The translations under genes were made by a program, and so were the position numbers. A stretch of DNA of 64,000 nt from Selaginella tamariscina (lineage: Eukaryota > Streptophyta > Lycopodiopsida > Selaginellales > Selaginellaceae), in NCBI GenBank assembly GCA_003024785.1, contig PUQB01000112.1, positions 156,341-220,340 on the forward strand, read 5' to 3'. Positions 60,396 to 64,000 of the stretch are shown in pieces. The notes beneath the pieces were generated by a model. That model was given only the letters and a program-made list of their open reading frames with translations, was not told the origin of the DNA and did no database searches. Positions within the stretch are counted from its first letter, which is position 1, and each line of letters starts with the position of its first letter.

Positions 60396-61563
60396 ATGGC
60401 GACTGAACAAGATGAGGAGCAATACGATCCATTGTTGGATGGGAAAATTGCACATGATGGAACTGTGGATTTCTATGGCAATCCGCCTATTGTCTCGAAG
60501 ACAGGTGGTTCCTGCAGGCTTGTTACAGTACTACTCTTATTCTTCATGGTTCTCGCCTCCATGTCATTGTACGGAGTGTCGTACAACTTGGTCCTCTTCA
60601 TGGTCTCAAACCTCGGATTGTCCAGCTCAGCAGCAGCAAGCCAGGTCAGCATATGGACCGGCGTCCACGACTTATCCCCGCTGCTCGTGGCATACCTTTC
60701 GGATGTACACCTCGGCAGATTCTGGGTCACGGTTGCAGCAGCTACGGTATATGCTTCCGGGATTGTCCTGTTGGCAGCCTCTCTGCTGCTGATTCATGCA
60801 CACGTGGCACTGAGGTGGCTTTTCTTTGTTGCTCTCTATATGGTGGCTCTCGGGAAGGGATTTGTTGCGTCCCTGTTGGCATTCGGTGCTGACCAATTCG
60901 ATGGAACTGATGAAAAAGAGGCTGCACAAAAGAGCTCGTTTTTTAACTGGTATTATTTCTGTGTTTCATCTGGTCTCCTTATTGCAGTCGTCGGAGTCGT
61001 ATACGTCAGTGACAGGTACGATACACACATAGTGTGTGTATATACACATAGATGTGTATATATACACATGTATGAACCAGATTTGGATTTGGCTCTGCAT
61101 TATTGTTATGTTCAATTTCGATTTTAATCGCCATTGCGACGTTCTTCGTCCCTGTTAAGTATTACCGCTACAGCCCATTGAAGGGAAACCCCTTCGCCAG
61201 AATATTCACCGGGGAATATTCAAATTCAAATTCAAATTCAAATCTTGGCGGGGTTTTATTAATCTGGCTGGGTTCGGTAGTTTACGAGGCAATGAGGTCA
61301 CAAACATTCTCCCTGTTTGTAGAACAAGCGGATTTGATGAACACACAAGTGTTCGGGTTTCGAATCCCACCTGCTTCACTCAACTGTTTCGATCCCATAA
61401 GTGTTCTTGTGTGGACCTTGATATATGACAGGATTTTAGTGCCACTAATGAGGAGATTAACAGGTGAGATTAAAGGGTTTACTTATTACCAAAGAATGGG
61501 TACAGGGCTCCTCGTAATGACAATGGCAATGGTTTGTGCAGCAATAGTTGAATGCAACAGGTA

Positions 61564-61636
<73 letters not shown>

Positions 61637-62845
61637 GCCCATATGAACTTGTATACTATGTAAATACTTACGATGTATAATATAGTTATACGACGAACTT
61701 TATCTATGCAGGTTGGCTAGTTTGGAAAATAAACTAAGTGTAATGTGGCAAATACCACAATTTGCATTTGTGGGGGGTTCTAAGGTGTTCTACTATGTTG
61801 GTCTTATTGAGTTCTTATATAATCAAGTTCCAGATAACTTGAAAACACTTGGCACTGCCATGTCGTTTCTTTCAGCCTCAATAGGGAGCTTCTTAAGTGG
61901 GTAAGTTAAAAATTAAATAACTTATATAAATAGTTTATGTTTTATTGTATTGAAATATGATACATAGTTCACGGTATTGTTAATGCTTAATTACTCATGC
62001 CATTATGCATAAGTTACTTAACTGTACAGCTCAATATCATCTGTGTGTGTGTGTGTGTGTGTGTGTAAACTGTACTCCGCTATAACTAAAGCTAAACAGA
62101 TACTTACGCATACAAGGTATAACATGCACTATCCGTACGCAATTAATAGTACAACGTGCACACACGAGAGAGGGATAGAGAAGTTATATTATGTGAATAT
62201 ATAGTCTTAATATATTCATTATCATACAGTATATAATCAACAAATGATCACTGATGAAAGCAATAATTTTGGAAGTAGAATATATGTTAAAATTGTTATG
62301 TATAGAACTACATTATAAAATTTTGATTATAACTTCCTATTAAAAGGAAGTATATTTTTTTACTAATACGAGTTATTAATTGAAAGTATAATCATTTATG
62401 TTAAATGTATTGTTATGCATTAAAATTAAATTATATTATACTTTTATCTTATACTTTCAATTCATGACAATGTATAACATAAACATCAATGGTCTTGTGT
62501 AGAGAGAGAGGTATACTAATTACACATCTTGTGCACATACTAAAGAACTATGTGTACGTACATAATGCATATCATATGAATGGTATAGTTAATACAAGTT
62601 AATAAGAGTGTAATGTACATCTTAAGAGTTAAATAAATTATATAACTACTATTTGTTATTATTAGCATATATATGTTTAACTTTTATACAGATTTCTTGT
62701 GAGTTTTGTATCAAGTGTAACAGGGTGGATTCCCAAGGATCTCAATAAGGGACATTTGGATTATTTTTTCTGGCTATTGGTGGTGCTTGGCATGCTAAAT
62801 TGGTTCTTCTTTCTATATTGTTCATATACTTACAAAACTAGGTGA
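60396..62845 (+). CDS. NRT1/PTR family (NPF) transporter, atypical
   Basis: Four exons with GT..AG ends: 60396-61015, 61081-61560, 61712-61900, 62692-62845; 480 residues. NPF proteins are 12-helix membrane carriers for nitrate, peptides or hormones. Family marks: [18 protein letters not shown] before helix 1, [101 protein letters not shown]. Two oddities. The helix-1 proton-coupling motif ExxER is missing; the site reads [12 protein letters not shown]. The central cytosolic loop, usually near 100 residues, is cut to a few dozen with a Ser-Asn repeat (SNSNSNSN) from a short tandem repeat. The frame is open throughout, so it may be expressed. It could be a non-proton-coupled or non-transporting member. 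Confidence 0.88.
61567..61636. repeat. TA/GA microsatellite in NPF intron 2
   Basis: A TA run followed directly by a GA run, about 70 bp together. Confidence 0.9.
61901..62691 (+). other. NPF intron 3, AT-rich
   Basis: 791-bp intron with a GT run (about 62041-62066). An imperfect inverted pair lies near 62330-62470 (ATACTTTCAATT and AATTGAAAGTAT). Confidence 0.7.
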
Positions 62846-63072
62846 GATTATCTTAACTAATTTCGAGATTATTTTAACTATTTTTTAAATATTTATAATT
62901 TTTAATATGTTATGTTACGTATGGACTGTTTAATGTCTTTCCCGTCCCCTAAAGAGTATAAGACGGTACATGGATTATTTGAGAAACCGGGTACTGTATT
63001 AAGTTTCTAAACATGGTTATTTAATATGATTTATACATGTGTAAAATACACACACAAAGGCATATATGTATA

Positions 63073-64000
63073 TTATGTACCGGTATAGGAGACCTCCACC
63101 TTGACTTCGTCCAATAAGAAAGCTAGTTCTTGTACAAATTGCGACCTGGGTCCATGTGTGATTTTGAGAACATCCAAGGCTCTTGTAAGAGCTTTCACAG
63201 CTTGTACAGTATTACCAATATGCCTGTAAATAGTTGTTTGTAAATTTATATTACTCAGATATTAGTTTAAACGTTGCTTATAATGATATTACTTGGCTCA
63301 TTATGGATCTGTATTATAACATTATATATATAAATAGTTATATACTATGCTCAGTCGTAATAATAAAAAGCGTACCTTTCCATCTTTCCAAGTGTGTACA
63401 GCTGAAGGCCCAACAATGGATGGTTATTGCCAGGATATGCAACTAAAACAGAAAAAAATTGATTAAATCGTATAGAATGTGTACTGTATATACACATCTA
63501 TGGACTTATGCTTACACTCATAAGCAGGTAAAGTTTGTCGACAGTACTTGAGAGCTAGGTCCCAGTCTTGAAGAGATAGATTAATCTAAACAAAGCCATT
63601 AGCAGAAAGAGCACACGCAAGCAGACAGAGAGAGAGAGAGAAGAGAGAGAACCTTCAAGAGCATATCTCTTGTTCTCATTAAATGCGTAGATAGTGGATG
63701 GCACAGTTCCTGCTGAAACCTCTCCACCTGCTCAAAAGCTCTCCTTGCCTCAAACATATCCGAACATGTCATTAAGGATAAAACCATTATGATACACATA
63801 TACATATATCGTTGTGTGTGTGTGTGTCTTAAGGAAGGATACTTCCCGCTTCCTGGAGAGCTTTGGCTTGTCTTAACAAGCTTTCAACTTCATTTTCAAC
63901 TTCAAAACACTGTCGTATTGAACTGCAAAGCACACATCTCCATTGCTTGATATCTACAAATGCCAGCATTTAGTTCTTTTTTGATTTGGAAATATATATA
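63073..64000 (-). CDS. ASHR1-like SET-domain protein, C-terminal exons (partial)
   Basis: Minus-strand gene running off the right edge. Exons: 63073-63223 (stop at 63073), 63376-63442, 63516-63585, 63653 to about 63790, 63843-63922. The encoded C-terminus reads HPLSTHLMRTRDMLLK, LSLQDWDLALKYCR, HPLLGLQLYTLGKMER, AVKALTRALDVLKITHG: the TPR-like tail of SMYD/ASHR1-type lysine methyltransferases. The SET domain itself would lie beyond the window. Most junctions are GT..AG, but no in-phase AG acceptor was found for the 63653-63790 exon. Convergent with the NPF gene, 227 bp apart. Confidence 0.75.
63625..63650. repeat. GA microsatellite in ASHR1-like intron
   Basis: AGAGAG run adjoining the splice donor at 63651-63652. 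Confidence 0.85.

Overview
The window is AT-rich nuclear DNA from a land plant, most likely a flowering plant. The evidence is spliced plant-type genes (Bax inhibitor-1, an NRT1/PTR transporter, an ASHR1-like SET protein, a small-molecule O-methyltransferase family), an intronless TAF8, and a dense load of plant transposons (Ty3 elements including a chromovirus, a MULE, a PIF/Harbinger element, a LINE scrap) with many CA/GT and TA/GA microsatellites. The species cannot be named from sequence alone.

Layout. 0-1.8 kb: a broken, spliced minus-strand gene with a ParB/sulfiredoxin-like segment (DGNHR motif), running off the left edge. 1.9-2.5 kb: GT/CA microsatellites with two hairpins. 3.3-6.5 kb: a decayed MULE transposase (GCM/WRKY-like zinc segment, DDE core, SWIM finger). 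7.2-17.5 kb: minus-strand O-methyltransferase (OMT) remnants A, B and D with fragments, interrupted by an LTR stump. 18.7-22.3 kb: a PIF/Harbinger element with TTA target duplication. 22.7-24.6 kb: OMT pseudogene E. 25.2-26.7 kb: Bax inhibitor-1 (minus), divergent from TAF8 at 27.6-28.7 kb. 29-31.5 kb: degenerate tandem and dispersed repeats. 31.6-43.2 kb: an old, internally deleted Ty3 element (minus) holding a young chromovirus (33.1-39.4 kb) and a solo LTR of the same chromovirus family. 43.7 kb: a LINE scrap. 46-54.5 kb: plus-strand OMT copies F and G around another decayed Ty3 element. 54.7-58.6 kb: a further decayed Ty3 element. 60.4-62.8 kb: an atypical NPF transporter, convergent with an ASHR1-like gene that runs off the right edge.

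The main theme is an OMT gene family that multiplied and then decayed. Copies on the left are on the minus strand and copies on the right on the plus strand. Long stretches of non-coding flank, including one LTR insertion junction, are shared in inverted orientation (about 9.2-11.0 kb with 51.5-53.2 kb; about 17.1-17.4 kb with 46.0-46.3 kb). This points to one large inverted duplication whose centre was later filled or rearranged. No copy has a clean open gene; copy G is closest to intact. The ordinary housekeeping genes (BI-1, TAF8) sit between the two arms, and the NPF and ASHR1-like genes lie outside them. All family calls come from motifs read by eye; no database search was possible.
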